From: SFEB01 sp964612455
GTDB taxonomy: Bacteria; Bacillota; Clostridia; Christensenellales; CAG-314
NCBI GenBank assembly: GCA_964612455.1
Contig: CAZTCB010000010.1
Span: 1-35,922 of the forward strand
Length of the DNA stretch: 35,922 nt
Direction of reading: 5' to 3'
Below are positions 1-6,573 of the stretch, one piece after another. The notes beneath the pieces are model-generated. The model saw only the letters and a list, made by a program, of their open reading frames with translations. It searched no databases and was not told where the DNA came from. Numbering within the stretch: position 1 is the stretch's first letter; every line of letters begins with the position of its first letter. Both the position numbers and the translations under genes were made by a program.

Positions 1-120
1 GATTTGCCCAAAAACGAGAATTTTCCCGTTTCCCCCTTCACCAATACTACATATTTAAAAATTCTCAATTCGAATCGACAAGTCCTAAAACAAGAGCGAA
101 AAGCGAAGAGTTAAAGAAGA

Positions 121-143
121 AAAAGCCGCATATGCGACTTTTC
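121..143 (-). terminator. Intrinsic terminator of tRNA-Gly
   Basis: Read on the minus strand, AAGTCGC and GCGGCTT pair around an ATAT loop (one T-G wobble) and are followed by TTTTTCTTC. It begins about 8 nt beyond the tRNA 3' end. Confidence 0.7.
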
Positions 144-150
144 TTTTTTT

Positions 151-224
151 TGGAGCGGGTGAAGGGAATCGAACCCTCCTCTCAAGCTTGGGAAGCTCGC
201 ATTCTACCGATGAACTACACCCGC
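151..224 (-). tRNA. tRNA-Gly, anticodon CCC
   Basis: The minus strand folds as a complete cloverleaf. The acceptor arms are GCGGGTG and CACCCGC. The D arm is GTTC...GAAT. The anticodon stem CGAGC/GCTTG encloses the loop TTCCCAA, giving anticodon CCC. A T arm of GAGGG/CCCTT encloses TTCGATT. The discriminator is T and the 3' CCA is encoded. This isoacceptor reads GGG codons. It is a single-gene unit with its own promoter and terminator, divergent from the sporulation genes. The fold was derived by eye; the glycine identity fits the sequence and anticodon. Confidence 0.95.
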
Positions 225-243
225 ATTGCTTTTTGTGATATTC

Positions 244-272
244 ACTATAGCATGTTTTATAAAAAAAAGCAA
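244..272 (-). promoter_or_regulatory. Sigma-A promoter of tRNA-Gly
   Basis: On the minus strand: -35 TTGCTT, 17-nt spacer, -10 TATAGT, with the extended -10 TG one base upstream (TGCTATAGT). Transcription would start about 12 nt before the mature tRNA 5' end. Confidence 0.75.
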
Positions 273-330
273 GGCAAAAACGAATTTTATTTAATTTTTA
301 CTTTTTCCGTCACTAAATAAAAAACACAAG

Positions 331-352
331 AAACGTTAAGAACGTTTTTTTT
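331..352 (+). terminator. Hairpin with T-tract in the spoIIGA upstream region
   Basis: AAACGTT and AACGTTT form a perfect 7-bp stem with an AAG loop, followed by a run of T on the plus strand. No plus-strand gene precedes it in the window. It may insulate spoIIGA from read-through entering from the left. Confidence 0.5.
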
Positions 353-399
353 ACGGCGGAATGGTTGCGGCGGCGAAACTTTTGCCGCGATTTGTTTGC

Positions 400-433
400 T
401 TTCGACAAAATATATCGTTTATCCGTCGAAAAA
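400..433. promoter_or_regulatory. Putative Spo0A boxes at the spoIIGA promoter
   Basis: Positions 400-410 read TTTCGACAAAA, whose reverse complement TTTTGTCGAAA contains the 0A-box core TGTCGAA. Positions 424-430 (CGTCGAA, followed by an A-run) match that core at 6 of 7 bases. In Bacillus subtilis the spoIIG promoter is activated by Spo0A bound near the -35, with an over-long spacer. Here TCGACA at 402-407 could be the -35, with AAAAAT or AATAGT (429-437) as a poor -10 some 21-24 nt on. The boxes are seen directly; promoter geometry is inference. Confidence 0.5.
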
Positions 434-451
434 TAGTTTTATCCTTTGATT

Positions 452-1270
452 ATGAAAGTTTACGTTGAGTACGCACTCGCCGACAACTTTTTTTTCGATT
501 GGCTGTTGGTGCGGTTGACGGTAAAGTTAAGTCGCGTACCCGTGCGCGGGATTCGTATTTTTCTTGCGGCGGCGACGGGCGCGGTAGGGGCGGTGGCAAC
601 GGCGTTGCTTGACGGGGTATTGGCTGTCGTTGCCAAAGCGGGCGTGTTTTTGGCGATGACGGGTATCGGGTTTTTAAATAAAAGCCCGAAAAAAACGCTG
701 ATTGCAGTAGCGATATTCGCATTTATTACCTTTGCCGCAGGCGGGACGATAATCGCGCTGTTTAATCTGTTTAACGTCGATTACGTTTCAAGTGCCGGGC
801 TGTATTATTCGGCACCCGTCCCCGTCGGTTTTGTAGGTATCGGATTGGCAGTTTTTTTGGCGTTGTTAAAGGCGATAGCCGTTCAGGCGGGACGGGTGAG
901 GAAATTAAAAAAGTTTGGGTGCAGAGTAAAGGTCAGATTAAACGGCGTCGCGGTAGGCATGACGGGATTGATTGACAGCGGCAACGGGCTGACGGACATG
1001 GGCGTACCCGTGTGCTTTGTTTGCGCGTCCGACGCCGCAAAAAAGCTGAAAACCGTCGTCAGTCAAAGCGTGATATGCGGCACTCCGCCAAAAAACCTGC
1101 ATTACGTCAGTTTTTCGACGGTGAGCGGCGCGGATAAAGTGGCGGTGTTTGAACCCGACGAAACGACGATAAACGACGTACCCGTGCGCGCCTTTTTTGC
1201 GTTTTCGCCAACCCGCGGAGACGGGTTTGACTGTCTCGTCAATTATTTTTTATCGGAGGAAAAAGAATGA
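452..1270 (+). CDS. spoIIGA: Sporulation sigma-E factor-processing peptidase SpoIIGA
   Basis: Membrane-embedded aspartic protease that cleaves the pro-sequence of sigma-E in the mother cell once the forespore signals through SpoIIR. The first half of the 272-aa protein is a series of hydrophobic segments. The second half is a soluble peptidase domain with the catalytic motif LIDSGN, Asp at about residue 175. The ATG at 452 is preferred over TTG at 446 because the N-terminus MKVYVEYALADNFFFD then aligns with known SpoIIGA. There is no convincing Shine-Dalgarno, so the transcript may be nearly leaderless. The stop overlaps the sigE start as ATGA, indicating translational coupling of protease and substrate. 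The identity is firm from both motif and context. Confidence 0.93.
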   Translation: MKVYVEYALADNFFFDWLLVRLTVKLSRVPVRGIRIFLAAATGAVGAVATALLDGVLAVVAKAGVFLAMTGIGFLNKSPKKTLIAVAIFAFITFAAGGTIIALFNLFNVDYVSSAGLYYSAPVPVGFVGIGLAVFLALLKAIAVQAGRVRKLKKFGCRVKVRLNGVAVGMTGLIDSGNGLTDMGVPVCFVCASDAAKKLKTVVSQSVICGTPPKNLHYVSFSTVSGADKVAVFEPDETTINDVPVRAFFAFSPTRGDGFDCLVNYFLSEEKE

Positions 1271-1962
1271 TAGGTTTATTGAAAAAAGCGATTTCTCTCG
1301 TATTCGGCAAAAAACTCGTCGCTTATATTTGCGGCACCGAAGCGCTCCCCAAGCCGCTGACGCCCGAAGAAGAAGAGGCGTACGCCATCGCGGCAAAAAA
1401 CGGGGACGCCCGCGCGCGCGAAAAACTCATTGAGCACAACCTGCGACTCGTCGTTTTTATTGCCAAGAAGTTTGAAAACACCTCGGTGGATATGGAAGAC
1501 CTTGTCAGTATCGGCACCATCGGGTTGATTAAAGCGGTCAACGGGTTTGTTCCCGAAAAAAAGATAAAGCTTGCCACGTTTGCCGGGCGGTGCATAGAAA
1601 ACGAGATATTGATGTATCTGCGAAAAATCATTCGCACCAAGACGGAAGTGTCTCTCGACGAGCCTCTCAACGTGGACGGAGAAGGAAACGAGCTCCTGCT
1701 CGGCGACGTCCTCGGTACCGACAACGACCTCGTGTTTAAAAATCTCGAAACCACGGTAGAAAAGCAATTGCTCGCCGAGGGGCTTAAAAAGCTCTCGGAG
1801 AGAGAGCGAAAAATCGTCGATTTGCGTTTCGGGCTGGACGGGGGCGACGAAAAAACGCAAAAAGAAGTTGCCGATTTGCTCGGGATTTCGCAGTCATACA
1901 TATCCCGACTTGAAAAAAAGATAATAAAACGCCTTAAAAAGGAGATAGGCAAATTGTTTTAA
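1267..1962 (+). CDS. sigE: RNA polymerase sporulation sigma factor sigma-E (pro-form)
   Basis: Mother-cell sigma factor made as an inactive precursor. The first ~20 residues form a hydrophobic, basic pro-region (MIGLLKKAISLVF). It is followed by AYICGTEALPKPLTPEEEE, the conserved segment around the SpoIIGA cleavage site. Region 2 carries NLRLVVFIAKKFENT and DLVSIGTIGLIKAV. The sigma-E-typical CIENEILMYLRKI, EVSLDEPLN and GNELLLGDVLGTD follow. Region 4 has a helix-turn-helix, VADLLGISQSYISRLEKK. The length of 231 aa fits the family. GGAGG precedes the ATG. It lies between spoIIGA (4-nt overlap) and spoIIE (16-nt gap), where many relatives carry sigG. Confidence 0.96.
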   Translation: MIGLLKKAISLVFGKKLVAYICGTEALPKPLTPEEEEAYAIAAKNGDARAREKLIEHNLRLVVFIAKKFENTSVDMEDLVSIGTIGLIKAVNGFVPEKKIKLATFAGRCIENEILMYLRKIIRTKTEVSLDEPLNVDGEGNELLLGDVLGTDNDLVFKNLETTVEKQLLAEGLKKLSERERKIVDLRFGLDGGDEKTQKEVADLLGISQSYISRLEKKIIKRLKKEIGKLF

Positions 1963-1978
1963 AACGGGAGGGGTAAAT

Positions 1979-4255
1979 ATGAACAAAAAAACGAAAAGAG
2001 AACGAGGGAGTTTTGGCAAAAACGTAGTTGCGTTTTTTTCGCTTGCGCTTGCTTTTTTTCTTTTGTCACGAGGCTCAAATATGCTCGGTGCGTTGTCTTT
2101 CGGGCTTTTTGTCGGTTGTATTTATTTAAAGCGACGGTTTTTGCCTTACGCGTTGTTTGTTGCGGCGGCGTTTTTAAACGGAGTTACGGACGGGCTTGTG
2201 GCGGTATCGCAGGGGGCGGTAATGATATTGCTGACGGCGATAAATTTTAAGTTGAAAAAACGCGTGGGAAAGGTCAGTCTTTTCGTTTACGCGTTGCTGT
2301 CTCACGGGTATTATTTTTTCAAATTCGTACCCGAAAAAGGCTTGGGCGTCGCTACGGCGTGTTTTTTCGTCGGAGCGGCTTTCGGCTACGTTTGCATTTT
2401 TGCCTTTCGTGCGGTTTTTGTCAGGGGGCTCAGATACAAAGCGGGTGCGGACGAGTGCGTCTGTATTTTTATCGTTTGCCTTGCATTGGCGCGCGGAGTT
2501 AGCTTTATCGACGTAAACGGGGTAGGGTTAAGTTTGTTTGTCGCGGCGTTTGCCGTGCCGTTGGCATTGCTGACGAGTGGCGCGAGCGGTGCTTTTTTGG
2601 CGGCGACATGCATAGGGACGGGGAGCGCGCTGGCAAACGGAAATCTTGTTTCGCTCGCGGTGTTCGTACTGTGGGCGGCGGTGGCGACGGCGTTTAAAAT
2701 CAACCGTTATTTGTCCGCCGCGGCTATTATCCTGTGTCACGTGGCGACGGTGTATTTTTTCGAGTTGTATCCGACCGCGGCAACGACGGCTTTGCTGACG
2801 GCTTTTTTGGGGTGCGTCTGCTGTTGCCTGATACCGGGGCGCGCGTTGGCAAAACTGCGGCAGTATCTCGGTCAGGACGACGACGCCTATTCGCCGAGGC
2901 AGATAGTCAATCGTATGCGCGTAAATTTTTCACGCAAGTTGTTTGACCTTTCGGAAGTGTTTTTTGCAATGCAGCGTACTTTTAACAGCCTTACCCGCGG
3001 CGTAATGCCGCCCGAAAAAGCCGTGTTTGCCATTACCCAGGAGGTGGTGAGCAGCGTGTGCAACGATTGTCCCAACCGAAACAAATGCTGGCGCGAAAAC
3101 GCGTCCGTTTCGCAAAACAGGTTTGAAAAACTCGTTTCGTGCGGGTTGGACAGGGGGCGAGTAAATCTTCTCGACCTGCCTCCCGACCTCGCCGCAAGTT
3201 GCAATCGCTCGAGCAGCGTTCTTTCCGTAGCCAACAGCGAGGTCATGAACTACAAGCAGTATTATCTCGTCAACGCAAGTTTCGACGGCAGCAGGGAGTT
3301 GCTTGCGTCCGTGTCGGACGGGATAGGACGGGTGATGTTGAAAATGTCCGAAGAAAGCCGAGCGACGGTCGGGTTTGACAAAGAAAAAGAAAAAACGCTC
3401 ATAGAACAATTGACTTATTACAACGTGTTGGTTAAAGAGGCGATTATTTATTGCGAAAAAGAAGATTTTTCGGTCGCGCTGGTGATTGCAAACTCCGACG
3501 TCGACAAACCGCAAATAACCGACGTCGTCAGCAGGGTTTGCGCCACGCCGCTCTTGTGTTGCGCCAAAGAAAGACTCCCGCAGGAGGAGTGGTGTATGAT
3601 GTATTTCGCGCCGCGACCGCGTTTCGATATTTCGCTCGGGTTGGCTCGGGCGACTAAAAACGGCAGCGAAACGAGCGGGGATACGTACACTTTTTTGCGG
3701 TTACCGCAAGGCAAGTATCTCGTCGCGCTTTGCGACGGTATGGGTAGCGGCGAAAGGGCAGAACGCGCGTCCGCCGCCGCCATAGGTATGGTAGAAAACT
3801 TTTATCGGGCGGGGTTTGACAACGACCTCATACTCGATTGCGTCAATCGTTTGCTGACGGCAGCCGAAAGCGACGTGTTTACCGCAGTCGATATCTGCGT
3901 GGTCGACCTTAAAGACGGACTTGCCGATTTTGTCAAACTCGGCGCGCCTAAAGGAATGATAAAGGTGGGCGACACCGTCGGTTTTATAGAAGGGGCGAGT
4001 TTGCCCGTCGGCATAGTGGAAGAAGTGAAACCCACCATTACCAAAAAAGTATTGAGAAAGGGCGACGTCCTCGTGCTGGCGAGCGACGGTTTTTGGGACA
4101 GTTTTGCCGACGACAACGTCCCCGCAACGTTGCTGCACGAAAGTTTTATATCCAATCCGCAGGCACTTGCCGAAGACCTGCTCGGGCATGCTCTCGCCGT
4201 AACCGAGAACGTGGCGGTGGACGATATTACGGTGCTTATTGCAAAAGTGTATTAA
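1979..4255 (+). CDS. spoIIE: Stage II sporulation protein E, PP2C-type serine phosphatase
   Basis: SpoIIE dephosphorylates the anti-anti-sigma factor SpoIIAA at the polar septum and so frees sigma-F in the forespore. About 290 N-terminal residues are a multi-spanning membrane domain. A central regulatory region includes the cysteine cluster CNDCPNRNKC near residue 360. The C-terminal ~200 residues are a manganese-dependent PP2C phosphatase with CDGMGSGERA near residue 585, FVKLGAPKGM, ASLPVGI and ASDGFWDSF near residue 702. The length of 758 aa is slightly below the roughly 800 aa usual for the family. GGGAGG precedes the ATG. Location directly after sigE is unusual, since spoIIE is generally a separate locus. 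Confidence 0.94.
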   Translation: MNKKTKRERGSFGKNVVAFFSLALAFFLLSRGSNMLGALSFGLFVGCIYLKRRFLPYALFVAAAFLNGVTDGLVAVSQGAVMILLTAINFKLKKRVGKVSLFVYALLSHGYYFFKFVPEKGLGVATACFFVGAAFGYVCIFAFRAVFVRGLRYKAGADECVCIFIVCLALARGVSFIDVNGVGLSLFVAAFAVPLALLTSGASGAFLAATCIGTGSALANGNLVSLAVFVLWAAVATAFKINRYLSAAAIILCHVATVYFFELYPTAATTALLTAFLGCVCCCLIPGRALAKLRQYLGQDDDAYSPRQIVNRMRVNFSRKLFDLSEVFFAMQRTFNSLTRGVMPPEKAVFAITQEVVSSVCNDCPNRNKCWRENASVSQNRFEKLVSCGLDRGRVNLLDLPPDLAASCNRSSSVLSVANSEVMNYKQYYLVNASFDGSRELLASVSDGIGRVMLKMSEESRATVGFDKEKEKTLIEQLTYYNVLVKEAIIYCEKEDFSVALVIANSDVDKPQITDVVSRVCATPLLCCAKERLPQEEWCMMYFAPRPRFDISLGLARATKNGSETSGDTYTFLRLPQGKYLVALCDGMGSGERAERASAAAIGMVENFYRAGFDNDLILDCVNRLLTAAESDVFTAVDICVVDLKDGLADFVKLGAPKGMIKVGDTVGFIEGASLPVGIVEEVKPTITKKVLRKGDVLVLASDGFWDSFADDNVPATLLHESFISNPQALAEDLLGHALAVTENVAVDDITVLIAKVY

Positions 4256-4256
4256 A

Positions 4257-4278
4257 AACGCACCCGTACGGGTGCGTT
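4257..4278. repeat. Perfect 22-bp palindrome (repeat copy 1)
   Basis: The arms AACGCACCCGT and ACGGGTGCGTT are exact reverse complements. It starts 2 bp after the spoIIE stop. Sixteen bases (4263-4278) recur exactly at 5136-5151 on the other side of the toxin-antitoxin pair. It can act as a hairpin but has no T-run. Confidence 0.7.
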
Positions 4279-4286
4279 ATACAAAA

Positions 4287-4319
4287 AAATCAGACTCCGT
4301 AAAGGACTCTGATTTTTTT
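4287..4319 (+). terminator. Terminator after spoIIE, probably bidirectional
   Basis: AAATCAGA/TCTGATTT plus TCC/GGA form an 11-bp stem with one C-C mismatch and a GTAAA loop, followed by seven T. The A-run on the left makes it usable in the other direction for the toxin gene, which ends at 4337. Confidence 0.8.
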
Positions 4320-4336
4320 GCCTTTATATATTGCTA

Positions 4337-4651
4337 CTATAAAAACGATGCGTAATTACGCATACCGAATAGAACGCGCACTACCTGAATTTCATCGTCT
4401 TTTATACGATAAAATGCTATGTAGTTATTAACAATCAACTTGCGCAAAGACTTGTCCTTTACGTATTCGTTGTTTATATAGGGGCAACTTTCGGGAAAAG
4501 AACAAACGTTTTCAAACGCTTTTTCAAAATCGTTTATTTGTTCGATTGCCGCAGCAGAGTTGCAAAGTTTTGCCGATATGTAGTCAAATATCTGCTCCGT
4601 ATCAATCCGAGCTAAGGGGAAAATCTTTAGTTGATACTTATTATTTTTCAT
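4337..4651 (-). CDS. ParE/RelE-superfamily type II toxin
   Basis: A 104-aa basic protein of the RelE/ParE fold. Visible landmarks are LKIFPLARIDTEQIFDYIS near the N-terminus (family pattern: a polar residue run followed by a long helix), FPESCPYI, LRKLIVNNYIAFYRI and VVRVLFGMRNYASFL at the C-terminus. RelE members cleave mRNA at the ribosome and ParE members poison gyrase; the sequence alone does not decide between them. Its start overlaps the upstream antitoxin by 11 nt, the usual coupled arrangement that keeps toxin below antitoxin. The nearest related subgroup is probably the plasmid-stabilisation ParE-like toxins. Confidence 0.85.
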   Translation of the reverse strand: MKNNKYQLKIFPLARIDTEQIFDYISAKLCNSAAAIEQINDFEKAFENVCSFPESCPYINNEYVKDKSLRKLIVNNYIAFYRIKDDEIQVVRVLFGMRNYASFL

Positions 4652-4916
4652 ACTTTGCCCTTATTGCGCCGAAAAACTCGGTTCCGCTCATAGGCGTTGC
4701 TCCGTTTTCAATGTCGTCTAAACCCGCGTTGATAAGAGTCGCCGCTTGCATCTTTGTAAACATTTCTTCGTAAAGTTTAACGCTCATCATGACAGCTTCG
4801 CCATAACCGTTTTTAGTTATAATGATAGGCACGTTGCTTTCTTGGCAGGTCTTCATGATACTTGCCGTATTTTTAAGTTCGTTTACAGGTAATATTTTAG
4901 GTAAAGGTTGCGTCAT
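4641..4916 (-). CDS. Phd/YefM-family antitoxin
   Basis: A 91-aa protein with the Phd/YefM N-terminal DNA-binding fold: LPVNELKNTASIMKTCQESNVPIIITKNGYGEAVMMS, matching the family pattern in which a short regulator helix pair is followed by P-I-x-I-T-K-N-G-x-x-x-A-V-M-x-S. The C-terminal ~35 residues are the presumed toxin-binding tail. GGAGG sits about 9 nt before the ATG and a near-consensus promoter lies upstream. Such antitoxins repress their own operon, with the toxin as co-repressor. Partnering with the overlapping ParE/RelE toxin is clear from the sequence. Confidence 0.87.
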   Translation of the reverse strand: MTQPLPKILPVNELKNTASIMKTCQESNVPIIITKNGYGEAVMMSVKLYEEMFTKMQAATLINAGLDDIENGATPMSGTEFFGAIRAKYEK

Positions 4917-4943
4917 AAATTTTCCCTCCGTTATTAATATGTG

Positions 4944-4986
4944 CTTATTATGGTCTTATTATACCACAATTTATGCAAGACGTCAA
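4944..4986 (-). promoter_or_regulatory. Toxin-antitoxin promoter with tandem operator-like repeat
   Basis: On the minus strand: -35 TTGACG (4981-4986), 17-nt spacer, -10 TATAAT (4958-4963). The heptamer CTTATTA (plus strand) occurs at 4944-4950 and 4955-4961, 11 bp apart, over the -10 and start region. That is one helical turn, as expected for cooperative binding of two antitoxin dimers. The promoter is nearly consensus; the operator role is inference. Confidence 0.75.
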
Positions 4987-5054
4987 TATTGTTACGCCTA
5001 TAATCGACAAAAATTTTGGAAACCGCCACCGAAGACGTCGCTGTCGATAGAAGA

Positions 5055-5082
5055 AAAGAGTCCGACATATAAAGGACTCTTT
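5055..5082 (-). terminator. Terminator-like hairpin downstream of tatD
   Basis: AAAGAGTCC and GGACTCTTT form a perfect 9-bp stem with a 10-nt loop. On the minus strand it is followed by a T/C-rich stretch and would end the tatD operon. The arm segment TAAAGGACTCT also occurs in the terminator at 4287-4319. Confidence 0.55.
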
Positions 5083-5135
5083 CTGCCTGAACGATTGTTT
5101 GGTCGAATATTATTGTGTGATTTTTCCGAGTATAC

Positions 5136-5151
5136 CCCGTACGGGTGCGTT
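5136..5151. repeat. Partial palindromic repeat (copy 2)
   Basis: CCCGTACGGGTGCGTT is identical to 4263-4278. The left arm of the palindrome is degraded here (TATACCCCGT), so only the core CCCGTACGGG remains symmetric. It lies 4 bp beyond the tatD stop codon. Confidence 0.65.
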
Positions 5152-5154
5152 TTA

Positions 5155-5934
5155 TTATCTTTTAATATTAAAAAACCGCAGTGCGTTTTCTTTGACCTGA
5201 CGGACGAATTCGACTTCGTCCCAACCAAATCGTTCGCAAAGTTTTTGTACCGTTAAGGCGACGTACTTGGGCTGATTGGTCTTGTTTCGATACGGCACGG
5301 GCGTCAGATAAGGCGCGTCGGTTTCCGTCAGTATCCTGTCGCGAGGGATGACGGCGAGGTCGTCGAAACCGTTAAAGTTTTTAAAGGTTATCGCTCCGCC
5401 GATAGAAAAGTAGCAGTCGTATTTGTCGATAAGGGTTTTTGCCGTTTCTTTGCTGCCGTTAAAGCAATGAAACAGCACTCCGTTGCCGAGGTGCTTTTCG
5501 TTGGCGGCAAGAATATCGAGCGTGTCTTTCCATGCCTCGCGCGTATGAATGACGATGGGCAACCTCAACTCGTCGGCGAGAGCAATCTGCCGCTCAAAAA
5601 CGGCTTTTTGGACGGGACGGGGAGAAAAGTCATAGTGATAATCGAGTCCTATTTCGCCTATGCCGACTACTTTTTCGCAATCGGCAACCTCGGCAAAAAA
5701 CGCTGCCGCTTTTTCGTCAAAGTCCTTTGCCTCGTGCGGGTGACAACCGACGACGGCGTATATATCGTCGTATTTTTTCGCCAAATCCACGGCAATGCGC
5801 GACGACTCGACGTCGCAACCGCAATCGACGACAAAATCTATTTCGTCTTCGTCGAAACGCCCTATGATATCTTCTCTCGTCGAATTAAACTTTTCGTCGT
5901 CGAGATGAAGGTGACAATCAACGTATTTTTTCAT
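5155..5934 (-). CDS. tatD: TatD-family metal-dependent deoxyribonuclease
   Basis: A 259-aa amidohydrolase-fold nuclease. The metal ligands are visible in order: CHLHLDD at residues 7-13, VGCHPHEA, GEIGLDYHYD, VIHTREAW, FHCFNGS and ETDAPYLTP. TatD enzymes are 3'-5' exonucleases tied to DNA repair and to DNA handling during cell death. The length is normal. The start lies 1 nt after the stop of the preceding radical SAM gene, so the two are almost certainly co-translated. It ends an operon whose earlier genes include RadC, another protein linked to DNA metabolism by its name only. Confidence 0.93.
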   Translation of the reverse strand: MKKYVDCHLHLDDEKFNSTREDIIGRFDEDEIDFVVDCGCDVESSRIAVDLAKKYDDIYAVVGCHPHEAKDFDEKAAAFFAEVADCEKVVGIGEIGLDYHYDFSPRPVQKAVFERQIALADELRLPIVIHTREAWKDTLDILAANEKHLGNGVLFHCFNGSKETAKTLIDKYDCYFSIGGAITFKNFNGFDDLAVIPRDRILTETDAPYLTPVPYRNKTNQPKYVALTVQKLCERFGWDEVEFVRQVKENALRFFNIKR

Positions 5935-5935
5935 A

Positions 5936-6544
5936 TCAATAATCGGTAACGGGTATATAGGTGCGGACTCTCAGCGTCAGTCCGAGGTCGTCGCATATGC
6001 GACGACATTCGTTGACTTTTTTTTCGCCTATGACGTCCACTACCGAGAGAATGACTTTCGCACCGCAGTCGTCGCAGGCTTTGGCAAAGTCGAGCAAGGC
6101 GTAAAAAGCTTTTTCGCCAAACTCGCAGTGGCAAAGTTTTTGATAATCTTCGGCAGAGCAGTCGTTGAGGCTGACGCTTACGACGTCGCAAACCTCGCTG
6201 ATTTCTTTAGCGGTAGGGCGACCGTTGATGAGGTCGCCGTGCCCGTTGGTGTTGAGCCTGACGCTACCCCCGCGTTCTTTAATAAAGCGTGCCACGGACA
6301 GCAGTGCGGGCAGGTTTTCGGTAGGTTCGCCAAATCCGCAAAAGACAAACTCCTGCTTAAAGTTGCTTTCGGTTTTCAGCTGAGCAATGATTTCGTCCGC
6401 GGTCGGGGTTTCTTTGTCCAGCCACAAATCCTGACCGTCCATTGTTTTGCGGTCGTTTCGTATGCAAAAGTCGCATGAGTTGCTGCATTTGTTGGTGATG
6501 TTGAGATACGGTTTTCCGTCTACGTAATACAAGTATTTGTTCAT
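5936..6544 (-). CDS. TatD-associated radical SAM protein
   Basis: A 202-aa compact radical SAM protein. The cluster motif CSNSCDFC (CX3CX2C, Cys 20, 24, 27) binds the 4Fe-4S centre that cleaves S-adenosylmethionine. CGFGEPTE is the glycine-rich SAM-binding motif, and RLNTNGHGD and VVSVSLND are further barrel strands. This matches the small family repeatedly found beside tatD, whose substrate is unknown as far as I know. ATG at 6544 was chosen because longer in-frame starts reach back into pepV and add 54 residues without family character. It is 29 nt after pepV and abuts tatD. Confidence 0.87.
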   Translation of the reverse strand: MNKYLYYVDGKPYLNITNKCSNSCDFCIRNDRKTMDGQDLWLDKETPTADEIIAQLKTESNFKQEFVFCGFGEPTENLPALLSVARFIKERGGSVRLNTNGHGDLINGRPTAKEISEVCDVVSVSLNDCSAEDYQKLCHCEFGEKAFYALLDFAKACDDCGAKVILSVVDVIGEKKVNECRRICDDLGLTLRVRTYIPVTDY

Positions 6545-6573
6545 AAGGGTTTTTTGTGTCGTCTCGGTTAAGT

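Noticed and set aside
132..320. Plus-strand 62-aa open frame over the tRNA region
   Set aside because: It runs through the antisense of tRNA-Gly and the tRNA promoter, and has no ribosome site. It is a chance frame.
446..451. TTG start for spoIIGA two codons upstream
   Set aside because: The ATG at 452 aligns with the family N-terminus and neither start has a Shine-Dalgarno, so the commoner codon was kept.
4998..5256. Small genes in the tatD-antitoxin spacer
   Set aside because: Frames on both strands pass through the palindromic repeat and hairpin, and none has a ribosome site or known motif. The KTHPYG-type peptide is only the repeat translated.
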